Shown: positions 26,066 to 33,524 of the stretch, in pieces | Position numbering within the stretch: position 1 is the stretch's first letter | Layout: each line of letters opens with the position of its first letter | NCBI GenBank assembly: GCA_029882535.1 | Contig: JAOUKM010000013.1 | Location: 1-35,703 of the forward strand | Length of the DNA: 35,703 nt | Reading direction: 5' to 3' | DNA from: Candidatus Bathyarchaeota archaeon | GTDB lineage: Archaea; Thermoproteota; Bathyarchaeia; Bathyarchaeales; SOJC01 | Position numbers and translations under genes: made by a program | Notes under the pieces: generated by a model | Seen by the model: only the letters and a program-made list of their open reading frames with translations | What the model was told of the DNA's origin: nothing | The model's database searches: none

Positions 26066-26512
26066 TCAGAAGCAGTGATCAACTGTTATCTGAAGTGTTG
26101 TGAGATCTGCAGTCATGTCATATATATGTCCCAAGTCAGTTTCATCATAGCCCCAAACATAGTGTGCCCTTATTTGAGTATCATCAAAGGTTAGAGTAAC
26201 AAGTCGACGCCAAACATATTCTCCCTTAACATGGATGAAAGTTGTCCCCGCTATCAATTCGGCTTCTTTCTCAGTCAAGCCGTCGCTTATGTTGACGCAC
26301 ACGAAGACATCCAGACGCTTCATACCGTTGACAACAGCCTCGAACTTAGTCACACCCGGAAGTGTTTCTTCATTTTCTTTGGCTCGTGTGCCTTCGTCTC
26401 TTGCAAGCCAAGCATAGGCTACAGAAGAAACGGCGATGGACACCATTATTACTATTACTAGCAGTTTCTTTCTCATTTTAATCATCAAAGAAAATAAAGA
26501 TCTGAGAAACAT
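26066..26512 (-). CDS. Small exported or membrane-anchored protein
   Basis: The 148-aa product has a basic N terminus and a hydrophobic segment (KKLLVIVIMVSIAVSSVAYA, about residues 15-34) acting as signal peptide or anchor. A small domain outside the membrane follows, with two cysteines (in VFVCVNIS and the C-terminal DHCF) that could pair. A start at one of the internal ATGs (residues 10 or 13) is equally possible. It is divergent from the membrane-tethered regulator, and palindromic sites begin 4 bases upstream of its longest start, so control by that regulator is likely. Function unknown. Confidence 0.65.
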   Translation of the reverse strand: MFLRSLFSLMIKMRKKLLVIVIMVSIAVSSVAYAWLARDEGTRAKENEETLPGVTKFEAVVNGMKRLDVFVCVNISDGLTEKEAELIAGTTFIHVKGEYVWRRLVTLTFDDTQIRAHYVWGYDETDLGHIYDMTADLTTLQITVDHCF

Positions 26513-26515
26513 TTA

Positions 26516-26552
26516 GTTCTATGCATTAGAACAAATGTTCTAAAATTAGAAC
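26516..26552. promoter_or_regulatory. Two adjacent operator palindromes, GTTCTA-N5-TAGAAC and GTTCTA-N4-TAGAAC
   Basis: Perfect six-base arms flank a 5-bp spacer at 26516-26532 and a 4-bp spacer at 26537-26552. They lie in the 115-bp region between the divergent exported-protein and regulator starts. The same palindrome recurs at 27062. This is the classic layout of operator sites for a dimeric winged-helix regulator, probably the product of the gene at 26628. Confidence 0.7.
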
Positions 26553-26564
26553 AAGTAAACAATA

Positions 26565-26571
26565 CGCGCGC
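26565..26571 (+). repeat. CGCGCGC tract (variant)
   Basis: Shorter relative of the GC 10-mer, between the operator pair and the TATA-like CTTATAAG (26586-26593) of the regulator gene. Confidence 0.5.
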
Positions 26572-26627
26572 TGAGGTGTTCGAAACTTATAAGCCAATTG
26601 ACTGTAGATTGTCCTCAGGGGCTGCTA

Positions 26628-27056
26628 ATGGAGGATGTTAAGTCAAAGCTGAAGGGTACAACCCTTCAGGTATACTGGCATCTTCTGAGAAGTGGGAAAC
26701 CCACTACCATCAGGCGTCTTCAAAGAGAACTAGGTCTTTCAAGTCCAAGCGTGGCATCTTATCATCTTGAGAAGCTTTTGGACATGGAGCTCATCAGGAA
26801 AAACGCTAAGGGAGACTACGAACTTAGGAAAACAGTTAGCTTGGAGGTGATGAGCTCCTTTGTAAGGATTAGCCAGCTGATGATTCCGAGATACGTGTTT
26901 TACACGATCTTTTTCTTTACTCTTCTAATTGTGTTTGTAGTTGGATATGCTCACGCACTGTCCATACAAGGCATCTTCGCTTTAGCTTTTGGAGGAAGCG
27001 GACTTGTCATCACAGCATACGAAACTTGGAGACAATGGAGGTTGAAACCTATTTGA
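26628..27056 (+). CDS. Membrane-tethered winged-helix transcription regulator
   Basis: An ArsR/MarR-like winged helix occupies the first 70 residues (TIRRLQRELGLSSPSVASYH as recognition region, wing near NAKGDYELRK). Two transmembrane helices follow (YTIFFFTLLIVFVVGYAHAL and GIFALAFGGSGLVITAY), ending with a short basic tail. It probably binds the GTTCTA/TAGAAC palindromes next to its own promoter and senses a membrane or envelope signal. ATG 26628 has a GGGG ribosome-binding site and a TATA box 35-42 bases upstream; a TTG at 26598 would add ten residues. The arrangement with an exported protein and a small membrane protein suggests one regulated module. Confidence 0.8.
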   Translation: MEDVKSKLKGTTLQVYWHLLRSGKPTTIRRLQRELGLSSPSVASYHLEKLLDMELIRKNAKGDYELRKTVSLEVMSSFVRISQLMIPRYVFYTIFFFTLLIVFVVGYAHALSIQGIFALAFGGSGLVITAYETWRQWRLKPI

Positions 27057-27061
27057 CCAGT

Positions 27062-27078
27062 GTTCTAAAGAATAGAAC
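27062..27078. promoter_or_regulatory. Operator palindrome GTTCTA-N5-TAGAAC, third copy
   Basis: Same arms and 5-bp spacing as the site at 26516. It lies between the regulator stop and the small membrane protein gene (27117), just before that gene's TATA-like CTATTAAAA (27082-27090). Confidence 0.7.
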
Positions 27079-27116
27079 TATAGCTATTAAAAGCCACGAA
27101 TACTTGGAGGGTAAAA

Positions 27117-27332
27117 ATGCAGATTAAATTATTGCACGCGATTTTATCTGGAGCATTAATAGCCTTTGTACTCGGTTTCTATCTAATCCCTGAGACTTGG
27201 CAAATGATGAGCCGAGAACCAACTTTCGAACCAATTACTACTGGCATGGCAACCATAGGAATTGTCGCATCAGTCGCTATTATAGCAATCACTCTGCTCT
27301 CGTTTAAATTGGTGAGAAGAATAGAAGAGTAA
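27117..27332 (+). CDS. Small two-span membrane protein
   Basis: The 71-aa protein has two hydrophobic helices (about residues 5-25 and 43-64) joined by a polar loop (PETWQMMSREPTFEP) and a basic tail (KLVRRIEE). The ribosome-binding site GGAGGG is the strongest in the window. Its own operator copy upstream implies it belongs to the regulon of the neighbouring winged-helix protein. No family recognised; it could be the membrane partner of that regulator. Confidence 0.7.
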   Translation: MQIKLLHAILSGALIAFVLGFYLIPETWQMMSREPTFEPITTGMATIGIVASVAIIAITLLSFKLVRRIEE

Positions 27333-27347
27333 GTGGGCACTCAATCC

Positions 27348-27357
27348 GCGCGCGCAT
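27348..27357 (+). repeat. GCGCGCGCAT motif, copy 4
   Basis: Exact 10-mer between the small membrane protein and the GC-rich DUF3788 gene. It coincides with a sharp change in base composition. Confidence 0.85.
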
Positions 27358-27441
27358 AAAATCTTAGATATAAGCAGTAGTTAGGTGCATATGTAGTAGG
27401 TTGGAAGGGGTAGAAAATGATATTCAAGGAGACATTGACGA

Positions 27442-27894
27442 ATGGAGAAGGTCGCAACGATGACCGAGAGTTATTTCACTGACCCAAAGCACCAACCGAC
27501 TCCGGAGGAAATCCGATCGGCTCTAGGCTCTTGCTTCCCACTCTGGGAGCGCTTGACCATCTTCATCGAGAAGTCCTACCGGATAGAAGGAACCTGGAGC
27601 ACATGGGGCCCAGCCAAGAGCGGCTGGAATCTCCGCTACCGGCGAAACGGCAAATCACTGACTGCGCTACATCCACAGCGGGAACGAATCCTTGCGCAGA
27701 TCGTACTCGGCAAGGCTCAGGCCGAGCGTGCCCTGCAGCTTGAGCTCGGAGAGAAGATCTCGCGGATGCTGCAGGAGGCCCCGCAGTTGCGAGACGGGCG
27801 TTGGCTGTTCATTCCAGTGACCAGCGAATCCGATGCAAAGGATGTGGAGAAGCTGCTGCTGACAAAGATGCGACCGCCTCGGAACACATTATAA
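27442..27894 (+). CDS. DUF3788-like protein, GC-rich (likely transferred)
   Basis: The 150-aa protein resembles DUF3788, with WNLRYRRNGKSLTALHP (about residues 54-70), ILAQIVLGKAQ and GRWLFIPV (about 119-126). The family is cytoplasmic, of unknown function and mostly bacterial. GC is about 58 percent in sampled 60-base blocks compared with about 37 percent in the gene just before, so recent transfer from a bacterium is likely. It pairs with the aldo/keto reductase 58 bases downstream. Confidence 0.75.
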   Translation: MEKVATMTESYFTDPKHQPTPEEIRSALGSCFPLWERLTIFIEKSYRIEGTWSTWGPAKSGWNLRYRRNGKSLTALHPQRERILAQIVLGKAQAERALQLELGEKISRMLQEAPQLRDGRWLFIPVTSESDAKDVEKLLLTKMRPPRNTL

Positions 27895-27952
27895 GGGCTA
27901 TGGCGATACCAACTGAGCTTACGCAGCTTGAGTAAAACGGAGGAACATTGAG

Positions 27953-28813
27953 ATGATTCCGAGACAGGAATTCGGACGTACAGGACATCAAAGCACACGC
28001 GTCATTTTCGGCGCCTATGCGCTCAACAAAGCAACGCAGGCAGAAGCGGATAGCGCATTGGCGCTGTTGCAAGAATACGGAGTGAATCACATCGATACCG
28101 CGCCCATGTACGGCAACGCAGAGAAGGTCATCGGGCCTTGGTTGGCCAAGCATCGAAATGACTTCTTCGTTGCCACCAAAACCCGCAGACGCTCACGCCC
28201 AGGAGCCTTGGACAATCTGAAGCGATCGTTGGAACGGCTACGCGTCGACTACATCGATCTCTGGCAAATGCATGGCCTGACCAACCCGGCAGGTTGGGAA
28301 AAAGTGATGGGGCCTGAGGGCGCCTTGGAGGCCTTTATTGAAGCGCGTGATAAAGGTTTGGTGCGGTTTCTGGGCGTCACAGGCCACGGTAACAAAGTGC
28401 CGGCAATGCACAAACGCAGCTTGGAGCGTTTTGATTTCGATACAGTCTTATTGCCGTACAACTACGTGCTGATGCAGAATCCCCGTTATGCAGCTGATTT
28501 CAATGAGTTAGTTGGGTTGTGCCGTAAGCGCAACGTTTCAGTACAAACCATCAAATCCATTGCTCGGCGGCCGTGGGGGAACCGTCCCAAGACTTACAAT
28601 ACGTATTTCTATGAACCTTTAGAGACTCAAATTGCTATTGATAAGTCGGTGCATTGGTCATTGGGTTTCCCGGACAGCTTTCTGATCACAGCAGGTGATA
28701 TGCAGCTTCTGCCCAAGATGTTGGATGCTGCCAATCGTTTTGAGAAGCGACCACCCGATATAGAAATGAGCGCTATTGTTGATGAGCTTGATATCCAGCC
28801 GATTTTCTCGTGA
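27953..28813 (+). CDS. Aldo/keto reductase, GC-rich (likely transferred)
   Basis: The 286-aa protein has the AKR barrel signatures: LGRTG-like opening (EFGRTGHQSTRVIFGAYAL), HIDTAPMYG with the catalytic Asp and Tyr (about residues 46-54), DFFVATKTRRR with the catalytic Lys, and LRVDYIDLWQMHG with the catalytic His. Such enzymes reduce aldehydes or ketones with NADPH. The later part is less typical, with SIARRPWGNRP in place of the usual cofactor loop. The GC-rich composition matches the upstream DUF3788 gene, so both probably arrived together. Followed by an oligo-T terminator. Confidence 0.88.
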   Translation: MIPRQEFGRTGHQSTRVIFGAYALNKATQAEADSALALLQEYGVNHIDTAPMYGNAEKVIGPWLAKHRNDFFVATKTRRRSRPGALDNLKRSLERLRVDYIDLWQMHGLTNPAGWEKVMGPEGALEAFIEARDKGLVRFLGVTGHGNKVPAMHKRSLERFDFDTVLLPYNYVLMQNPRYAADFNELVGLCRKRNVSVQTIKSIARRPWGNRPKTYNTYFYEPLETQIAIDKSVHWSLGFPDSFLITAGDMQLLPKMLDAANRFEKRPPDIEMSAIVDELDIQPIFS

Positions 28814-28818
28814 GTATT

Positions 28819-28826
28819 ATTTTTTT
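28819..28826 (+). terminator. Oligo-T terminator after the aldo/keto reductase gene
   Basis: A run of seven T residues begins at 28820, within 10 bases of the stop codon, with no hairpin. Confidence 0.4.
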
Positions 28827-28902
28827 GGGTAAAGTTTTATCAAACCAAACCAACCAAACGACGAGTGGCGGAAAAATCGCAGCACACGCCAGGATTTACT
28901 GC

Positions 28903-28912
28903 GCGCGCGCAT
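28903..28912 (+). repeat. GCGCGCGCAT motif, copy 5
   Basis: Exact 10-mer within a longer GC alternation beginning at 28901. It marks the right end of the GC-rich segment. Confidence 0.85.
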
Positions 28913-29048
28913 GGCTTCACAAACAATACTTAAAGCCAGAGATTTGAAAACTAGCGAATTCATACAGCAATATGGTTCAAAAATTACCCTGGAGAAAGTA
29001 CCTTTGTTCAGAAGCTTCACAAGACCTAAACTGAATGTTGAACCATAA
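28911..29048 (+). CDS. Possible 45-aa ORF beginning inside the GC motif
   Basis: An ATG formed by the end of the motif opens a 45-codon frame (ASQTILKARDLKTSEFIQQY and onward) ending LNVEP. No ribosome-binding site is present. Composition is protein-like but short. It could be a small cassette gene or a fragment. Confidence 0.25.
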   Translation: MASQTILKARDLKTSEFIQQYGSKITLEKVPLFRSFTRPKLNVEP

Positions 29049-29108
29049 GAACCAAAGAAACCCAACCTAATACAAAGAATATTAAGAGTAGTAATAGGAG
29101 CATGAAAG

Positions 29109-29564
29109 ATGGGAAGAAAGAAAAGCGAAGACAATGATGTATCAATGTTTAGTGGGTTGACAGTTGAAGCCATTACATTTGATGATTTCTATACTTTGCG
29201 TTATCCAGTTGAAGAAGGAGAGGACATCATTTATCCAATATTGAAAGCGTTGAAGCAACAAGGATTAGATATAAATGATGAAGAATTTCTGAAACGATAT
29301 TTCAAAGAGGATGAACTTTATCGAAGAAAACTGGAAGAAACTCTGAGTGAATCGTTACTAGATGACATAGTGAAAAATGCTCTAGTATTATGTGTTTATG
29401 AGCCTAGAACTGCTAGCACAGTTGTAAAGAAGGCGGTAGATTATGGACTAGCAACAAGAAAAACCAGACGTCGGCTACAACTCTCCGCAAACTTCCCCAA
29501 CCAAGAACCCACACACTCATTCTCAGCAACAAATCTATCAACCTCAACCCTATCAACACTATAA
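29109..29564 (+). CDS. Truncated HAD-superfamily hydrolase
   Basis: Residues 19-95 look like the start of a HAD phosphatase: VEAITFDDFYTLRYPVEEG carries the nucleophile-Asp motif and TL, followed by the helical cap region (ILKALKQQGLDINDEEFLKR). A normal HAD protein needs motifs II-IV over another 100 or more residues, but after about residue 105 the sequence becomes low-complexity and Ser/Thr-rich, with nothing HAD-like. The gene is probably cut short by a rearrangement and its last third is out-of-place DNA. It is listed as CDS because the frame is open; it may be non-functional. Confidence 0.5.
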   Translation: MGRKKSEDNDVSMFSGLTVEAITFDDFYTLRYPVEEGEDIIYPILKALKQQGLDINDEEFLKRYFKEDELYRRKLEETLSESLLDDIVKNALVLCVYEPRTASTVVKKAVDYGLATRKTRRRLQLSANFPNQEPTHSFSATNLSTSTLSTL

Positions 29565-29615
29565 AACGTACGCCGCAACATACCCCCACAATAAAACCTA
29601 AAGAAAATACAAGCT

Positions 29616-30692
29616 TTATCTAAAACATGCCCAATATTTCTTTAGAATCTGACTCAACTCTTTCACCGTAGCCTCAACACGCTCACGACACCAAGGTGGC
29701 TCAACCGGCGGCTCAGAAAGATCAGTTACCCTAATCTTTTCTACACCCGCAACTCCCGCCGCAAGAGCGTACCAACAGAGAGGCAACACACGAGGATTGT
29801 AGCCGCTGCCCACCAACAAAACAACCCTACCTCCGCAAACTTCCTCTGCAGCATTCGCAATAAGTCTCGACAAGTCAAAAAAATCCTTAACAGTCAAACC
29901 TAAACTGCCAAGGATATCAGCAAAATGCGGATCACTCCCCCCATTAGCCAAAACAATATCCGGCTTAAACTCCTTGGCAAGAGGAACAAAAATCTCTCTC
30001 AACGCAAAAAAGTACGTCTCACCTCTAGTTCCAGGCGGCAAAGGCACATTAACATTAAAACCCTCTCCATCACCTTTACCAATCTGGCCAACGAAACCAG
30101 TGCCTGGAAAAAGAGTTTTCGGATCTTGATGCACCGAAATAAACAACACCGAAGAATCAGAAAAGAAAATATCACTAGTGCCGTTTCCCGCATGCACATC
30201 ATAATCCAAAATCAAAACACGCCTAACACCATGCTTCTCCTGAAGATACCTAGCCAGCATGGCAACATCGTTGAAGAGACAGAATCCCCCACCAAAGTCT
30301 TCTCCTGCATGGTGAAGCCCACCGCCAAGGGATACTCCTCGTTCAATCTCTCCACTGTAAATAGATTCTCCAATTTTCAATGCTCCACCCATAATGTACA
30401 GTGCCGCCTCGAGAATACTGGGTGATACCGGTGTGTCAAGGTCATATGGTCTGCCCTTTTCTGCGAAGTCAAAGATCAAGTCAACATAGCTTTTGTTGTG
30501 AACTCGCAACAAATCTTTTAATTTGGCAACTTCTGGTTTCAAAATACTGACGTTAGGCAAATTTAGTAATCCTTGCTCTTCAAAAAGCTTCATAGCGTTG
30601 CCAAAACGGTCGCCTCTGAAGGGGTGCCCAGGTCCAAAGTCATACTGCCGATATTTTTCGTGAAAAGCTATTCCAACACGCAACAAACACAC
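29616..30692 (-). CDS. Histone deacetylase-superfamily protein
   Basis: The 358-aa arginase-fold deacetylase has all zinc-site motifs: GLHHAG (HH at 127-128), GGGFCLFND, DYDVHAGNG (D163, D165 and H167 region) and GGSDPH (D254). Bacterial and archaeal members act on acetylated proteins, acetoin-related regulators or acetylpolyamines. Whether the organism has histones cannot be seen here. The start is 28 bases from a symmetrical TATA box shared with the recombinase gene. Confidence 0.92.
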   Translation of the reverse strand: MCLLRVGIAFHEKYRQYDFGPGHPFRGDRFGNAMKLFEEQGLLNLPNVSILKPEVAKLKDLLRVHNKSYVDLIFDFAEKGRPYDLDTPVSPSILEAALYIMGGALKIGESIYSGEIERGVSLGGGLHHAGEDFGGGFCLFNDVAMLARYLQEKHGVRRVLILDYDVHAGNGTSDIFFSDSSVLFISVHQDPKTLFPGTGFVGQIGKGDGEGFNVNVPLPPGTRGETYFFALREIFVPLAKEFKPDIVLANGGSDPHFADILGSLGLTVKDFFDLSRLIANAAEEVCGGRVVLLVGSGYNPRVLPLCWYALAAGVAGVEKIRVTDLSEPPVEPPWCRERVEATVKELSQILKKYWACFR

Positions 30693-30719
30693 TTCTTCTG
30701 TTATATGTTTTTGTAGTCA

Positions 30720-30729
30720 TATTTAAATA
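30720..30729. promoter_or_regulatory. Symmetrical TATA box between deacetylase and recombinase genes
   Basis: TATTTAAATA is self-complementary. It lies 22 bases before the recombinase GTG (30751) and 28 bases before the deacetylase ATG (30692), so both could be leaderless transcripts from one box. Confidence 0.55.
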
Positions 30730-30750
30730 CTACTACTATAGCTCATTAGA

Positions 30751-31908
30751 GTGGACACGGTTAAAATGAAACTTGACAACAGAAACAAGTTTGATCCTGT
30801 TCAATGTTGGATAGATACCGTTGCTTTCTCTCATTCAACAAGCAAATACACAGCAAGAAACTATAGGCGGCACTTGCAGCTGTTCTTAGGGTTCATAGAT
30901 AAGAAAGCAACTGAAGTTTTAGCAGAGTATGAGGACGGCAACGACAGAGAGTTCAAACGGAAATATGCGCAGTATTTGAAGGCTTGGATAGGAAGTTTAA
31001 GTCGAGAGTTCACAAAAAACACTATCAGAGTTATGGCAGCTAGCATTAAGAGTTTCTTCAAATACAACGATTTGCCACTTGGTTATGTCCCGATGGCTAA
31101 AGCCTTCACCTCACACCACAACAGGGATATAACTAAAGAAGAAATAGCAGAGGTTTTGAGAATAGCAAGACCCCGAGATAGAGCCTTTTTCGCGGTTATG
31201 GCTCAAAGCGGCTTAAGGCCCCATACACTCTGCCAGTTACGCATAAAACACTTTGAACCTGACTTCTCAAAAGAGAGAATACCATGCAAAATTGAAGTCC
31301 CTAGAGAGATCGCAAAAGGCAACTACAAATCTTATTTCACATTTATCGCGCAAGAGGCTCTTACACACCTCAGAGACTATTTGAAAACAAGATCAAGGAT
31401 AACTAGAGAAAGCTATGTCTTCACACAGTACGGCAAAGAAACACCCATCACCTATTCAAACGTGAGCCACAGATTCAGAATTGCGCTTTTAAAACTCAAA
31501 GAAAAAGGGATAGTTGACTTCGAGCAGAAAGAAGCTGGAAAACCAAGCCAGCTAAGGCTCTACAATTTAAGAAAATGGTTTAGGAAGCAAGCACACCAGG
31601 CAGGGTTTGAGCTAGTTCAGTTTTGGATGGGTCACACTGTAGAAGCCGGGGTAGATGAACATTACAGACCGCAAGATCCTGAATTTTATAGAGAGCTCTA
31701 TGTAGAAAAAGCCATGCCATTCTTGAGAATAGAGCAAGCTACACCTACCCAAACTGAAGAGGTCATAGCCAAGCAAGCCGAGCGAATCGAAGAGTTGGAA
31801 AGAAAACTAGCTGAGACGGCGGAGGTTAAGCAGGAGCTTGCAGACTTAAAGACGCTAACTAAAAGGCTGATTGCACGCGTTGAAGCGATGGAGAAACAGC
31901 AAAGCTAA
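30751..31908 (+). CDS. Tyrosine recombinase/integrase
   Basis: The 385-aa protein has an N-terminal SAM-like core-binding domain (about residues 18-115) and a catalytic domain with SGLRPHTL (R156), LYNLRKWF (R274), WMGH (H295) and DEHYRPQ (nucleophile Y305). The HxxR histidine is replaced (YNLR), a common archaeal variation. A coiled coil (about 330-382, ERIEELERKLAETAEVK) ends the protein. It cuts and rejoins DNA at attachment sites. It lies directly upstream of the first copy of the right-hand 3'-fragment array, the position expected for an integrase beside its att site. GTG start with TATA at the right spacing. Confidence 0.92.
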   Translation: MDTVKMKLDNRNKFDPVQCWIDTVAFSHSTSKYTARNYRRHLQLFLGFIDKKATEVLAEYEDGNDREFKRKYAQYLKAWIGSLSREFTKNTIRVMAASIKSFFKYNDLPLGYVPMAKAFTSHHNRDITKEEIAEVLRIARPRDRAFFAVMAQSGLRPHTLCQLRIKHFEPDFSKERIPCKIEVPREIAKGNYKSYFTFIAQEALTHLRDYLKTRSRITRESYVFTQYGKETPITYSNVSHRFRIALLKLKEKGIVDFEQKEAGKPSQLRLYNLRKWFRKQAHQAGFELVQFWMGHTVEAGVDEHYRPQDPEFYRELYVEKAMPFLRIEQATPTQTEEVIAKQAERIEELERKLAETAEVKQELADLKTLTKRLIARVEAMEKQQS

Positions 31909-31931
31909 CACAGTTTCCCAAGGAGTACTAT

Positions 31932-32129
31932 TTGCATTTATTTACTACACTCCAACTACTATGTAACCGCCGGTGTCAAGCTGAAAGCTACTATGGAAAA
32001 TACGTCTTCAACACACCATTCGCACTAAGAGACTTTGTAGGTGTATCAGATATTGAGAGCTTAGGACCATATGTTAAGACTCAATGGAGAGATTATAGAG
32101 CTGGTTTGCTTGGCGAAAGTCAAAGTTAA
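31932..32129 (+). pseudogene. 3'-end gene fragment R1 (parent unknown)
   Basis: A plus-strand frame ends with YGKYVFNTPFALRDFVG then VSDIESLGPYVKTQWRDYRA and GLLGESQS. The first 20 codons look unrelated. The last part (32031-32129) recurs in decayed form at 33314 and 34458. No intact gene with this end is in the window. It may be the 3' end of the gene used as integration target. Confidence 0.55.
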
Positions 32130-32150
32130 ACAACATCAATGTTTCAGTTA

Positions 32151-33236
32151 TCACGAACCAGCGATTTTAGAGTATATTGAGATAATCTTCTCTGCGTTTG
32201 ATTCGATTTCATCAGGTGGACCGATTTCGGAGGTTGTTATATAGTCTCTTGCTTTCTCAATCGATTTCTCTTTTCCTATTAAGACGTAGATTAGATAGAA
32301 TAAGCTAATTCCTGCACCGAGCTCATCATATTTGGATGGAGTTATCCAAAGTTCTGCGAATTTTGTTATCTTTTCTCTTTCTTCACAAAGTTTGGAATCG
32401 AGTTCCGCAATAGTCCTCAAGCGAGCGTACCTCAATTCATCAACTAATCCATCCATAAAACGACCTTTATGTTCTCTAATCTTTGATTTAGCAATAGAGG
32501 CTATTTTCCTGTCTAACTCTTGTACCAGCGAGTTAGTCCTGATGAATGAAAGTAAAGAAGCCTTGTCAATCAAGACTGATGCAGGAGCCTCAACAATTTC
32601 TTTAGGAACGTTTCGCTCATATTCAAGCAGACCATCTCTTATTTGAATAAATTCGTCATCAGCAATTTCCAGAAGCCCAGCGAGTCTAGAGAAACGCCGC
32701 CGAACATCTCTTGGGACAGCATATTTGCTCTTATAACCTAGATCATGTTCGATTTCTGCCCACGCATGTTGGAGTATGGATCGTATCTGAATCTCAGCAT
32801 GACAATTTGCGAAGCGTCGATATTCAGTAAGTTTCAAACGAGAAGCAGAGAGTTTAACAATGTAATGTAAAGAGAGATAGCCAAATCGATCCGGATCTAG
32901 TAACTCACGTTTGTCCACTGAACGCTTCCTGTCAACATTAAATTCTTTTTCAACCATTTCTGCTATCGAATCAACCTCGTCAGCGAAATATGTAATGATG
33001 CGCAGTCCTGATATATCTGGGACATCGCTCAGTTTTGAAAACTCTTTCCCTGATTGAGTCAAATTAGAATGAAGCTTTGCTTTATCCTTAACGCGAGAAG
33101 TAACAGAATGCACACATAGATGATTCTCCTTTAACAAATCTCTTATCAGTTTCTCCGCTTTTTCAGTGAAAGTCGTGAAAAGCTTGCATTGCTTCTCATA
33201 CTCTTCTATTATCGCCGTTGCTGCATCCTTTTCCAC
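32151..33236 (-). CDS. RelA/SpoT-domain (small alarmone synthetase-like) protein
   Basis: The 361-aa protein has a RelA/SpoT nucleotidyltransferase domain at residues about 25-190: DISGLRIITYF (74-84), FGYLSLHYIVKL (118-129) and EIQIRSILQHAWAEIEHDL (148-166), including the acidic residues that hold magnesium and ATP. The C-terminal 170 residues are helical and not recognised. Relatives make (p)ppGpp or, as toxSAS toxins, other pyrophosphorylated nucleotides or modify tRNA. Archaea usually lack a stringent response, and the location in an integrase-linked array suggests a defence or toxin role (inference). No HD hydrolase domain is present, so it would only synthesise. Confidence 0.88.
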   Translation of the reverse strand: MEKDAATAIIEEYEKQCKLFTTFTEKAEKLIRDLLKENHLCVHSVTSRVKDKAKLHSNLTQSGKEFSKLSDVPDISGLRIITYFADEVDSIAEMVEKEFNVDRKRSVDKRELLDPDRFGYLSLHYIVKLSASRLKLTEYRRFANCHAEIQIRSILQHAWAEIEHDLGYKSKYAVPRDVRRRFSRLAGLLEIADDEFIQIRDGLLEYERNVPKEIVEAPASVLIDKASLLSFIRTNSLVQELDRKIASIAKSKIREHKGRFMDGLVDELRYARLRTIAELDSKLCEEREKITKFAELWITPSKYDELGAGISLFYLIYVLIGKEKSIEKARDYITTSEIGPPDEIESNAEKIISIYSKIAGS

Positions 33237-33313
33237 TTAGATCACTAACCTCTCGATCGATTAGAGACAATTTGATCTTACCGATTTTACATTATTCAAC
33301 TATTGTTTAAAGA

Positions 33314-33380
33314 GATTTTGATTGAGTATCAGATATAGAGAGTTTAGGCCGTTATGTAAGATACAATAGAGAGACTATGA
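33314..33380 (+). pseudogene. 3'-end gene fragment R2 (decayed)
   Basis: It aligns with R1 from GATTTTG to GAGAGACTAT. A stop (TGA) interrupts near the start, and one base is lost before AAGATACAA, so the frame changes after SDIESLGRYV. It is the same strand and the same boundary region as R1. The rest of 33237-33524 is AT-rich spacer without genes. Confidence 0.55.
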
Positions 33381-33524
33381 AGAAAAGCTCCTTCGTAGAA
33401 AATAAATGGTTAATCTTAGTTATTAGATTGTTAGAAATAGTTAAATTTGCTTATCATCTTGCTTGGTCATTAAGAACGATCATTTCATAATTATTTGTAG
33501 ACATCCATTTTTCTCAAGTTATTG

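Noticed and set aside
27717-28153. Minus-strand frames opposite the DUF3788 and aldo/keto reductase genes
   Set aside because: They are mirror frames in GC-rich DNA; the plus-strand proteins have clear family motifs.
29925-30425. Plus-strand frame opposite the deacetylase gene
   Set aside because: It lies inside a gene with all zinc-site motifs on the other strand and has no family features.
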